Part shown: piece after piece, positions 63,679 through 64,000 of the stretch
How the letters are laid out: each line of letters opens with the position of its first letter
How positions within the stretch are numbered: the stretch's first letter is position 1
NCBI GenBank assembly: GCA_035041965.1
Contig: JAPYMA010001660.1
Span: 62,001 to 126,000, forward strand
From: Anisakis pegreffii
Lineage: Eukaryota; Nematoda; Chromadorea; Rhabditida; Anisakidae
Length of the DNA stretch: 64,000 nucleotides
Direction: 5' to 3'
Program-made: the position numbers and the translations under genes
The notes under the pieces: model-generated
What the model was told of the DNA's origin: nothing
Database searches by the model: none
What the model saw: the letters and a program-made list of their open reading frames with translations, nothing else

Positions 63679-63999
63679 TTATGATCCAAGAAGGTACTGC
63701 GCCATCCAATGCGCACAAAACCGAGTGCATACAATTTTGCTAAATTCTTGATGTGCTACCAGTAGAAATGGCCTGAAATTGCAGCCAATTTTCATATCAT
63801 TGATAATTTCAAAAATTTTCGTTGTTTGAAAATACGTTGTTTCATTAGTTTTTCGACTCATAAAGCCTGCATCACTTCTTAGAAGATACAAAATGGGGTC
63901 AGCAAAGGCCAGCGCAGTCCGAATTGCTCCATCTCCCATTGAGATAAAAACATCATGGGTGGGAATTTCATTTTGGACGAAAATTTCCTCTAAGCGCAC
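63679..63999 (-). CDS. Open frame running off the right edge, hypothetical
   Basis: A 106-codon frame on - that is still open at the window end, so its start is not visible. It reads LEEIFVQNEIPTHDVFISMG, DGAIRTALAFADPILYLL and RSDAGFMSRKTNE and ends LGS. Composition is more protein-like than surrounding frames. No domain or catalytic motif was recognised. It may be the last exon of a gene or the tail of an element beyond the window. Confidence 0.3.
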   Translation of the reverse strand: MRLEEIFVQNEIPTHDVFISMGDGAIRTALAFADPILYLLRSDAGFMSRKTNETTYFQTTKIFEIINDMKIGCNFRPFLLVAHQEFSKIVCTRFCAHWMAQYLLGS

Positions 64000-64000
64000 A

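Overview
The window looks like nuclear DNA of a nematode. It is AT-rich. The resolvable genes are split into short exons by introns of roughly 100-1,300 bp, and many 3' splice sites read TTTCAG or close to it. The species cannot be named from the sequence; a clade III parasitic nematode is possible but unproven. Gene density is low: four protein genes can be reconstructed exon by exon from splice sites, reading phase and family motifs. One intron-containing tRNA gene, a few orphan coding exons and long stretches without a recognisable gene make up the rest.

Left part (1-23.4 kb): a MYST histone acetyltransferase of the MOF/KAT8 type (682-4503, +, ten exons, 553 aa). About 19 kb follow with no gene I can support, holding a (TG)n microsatellite, one copy of a dispersed repeat and a GC-rich, hairpin-forming segment near 22.3 kb.

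Middle (23.4-31 kb): a decayed tRNA-Leu copy, an intact tRNA-Leu(UAA) with a 17-nt intron, and an ADAM-type membrane metalloprotease on + (24515-30249; prodomain exons not found). It has a furin-type site, an intact HExxHxxGxxH zinc motif, a shortened disintegrin part, a transmembrane helix and a long proline-rich cytoplasmic tail.

Middle right (31.5-35.2 kb): on -, a five-exon gene encoding a MADF-BED-BESS-like nuclear protein of about 386 aa. The BED zinc-finger exon sits alone inside a stretch of about 1.2 kb that looks like a degraded hAT transposon. It has phase 2 at both ends, so the flanking MADF and BESS exons still join in frame without it. A separate 276-bp hAT-type miniature element with an 8-bp target duplication (7 of 8 identical) lies in the neighbouring intron. 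This is the most interesting locus: it looks like capture of a transposase DNA-binding domain by a host transcription-factor gene.

Right part (36-64 kb): a polyAla/polyGln exon (+), an F-box/leucine-rich-repeat-like gene (-, 39343-42124, N-terminus incomplete), a coding-like stretch broken by one in-frame TAG near 42.66 kb, and an orphan low-complexity first exon on - (49386-49759). Beyond that there is mostly non-coding sequence with small tandem, inverted and dispersed repeats, plus an open frame running off the right edge.

The genes are unrelated neighbours with their own functions (chromatin acetylation, extracellular proteolysis, DNA binding, probable ubiquitin-ligase substrate selection). 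Nothing suggests an operon or a pathway cluster.
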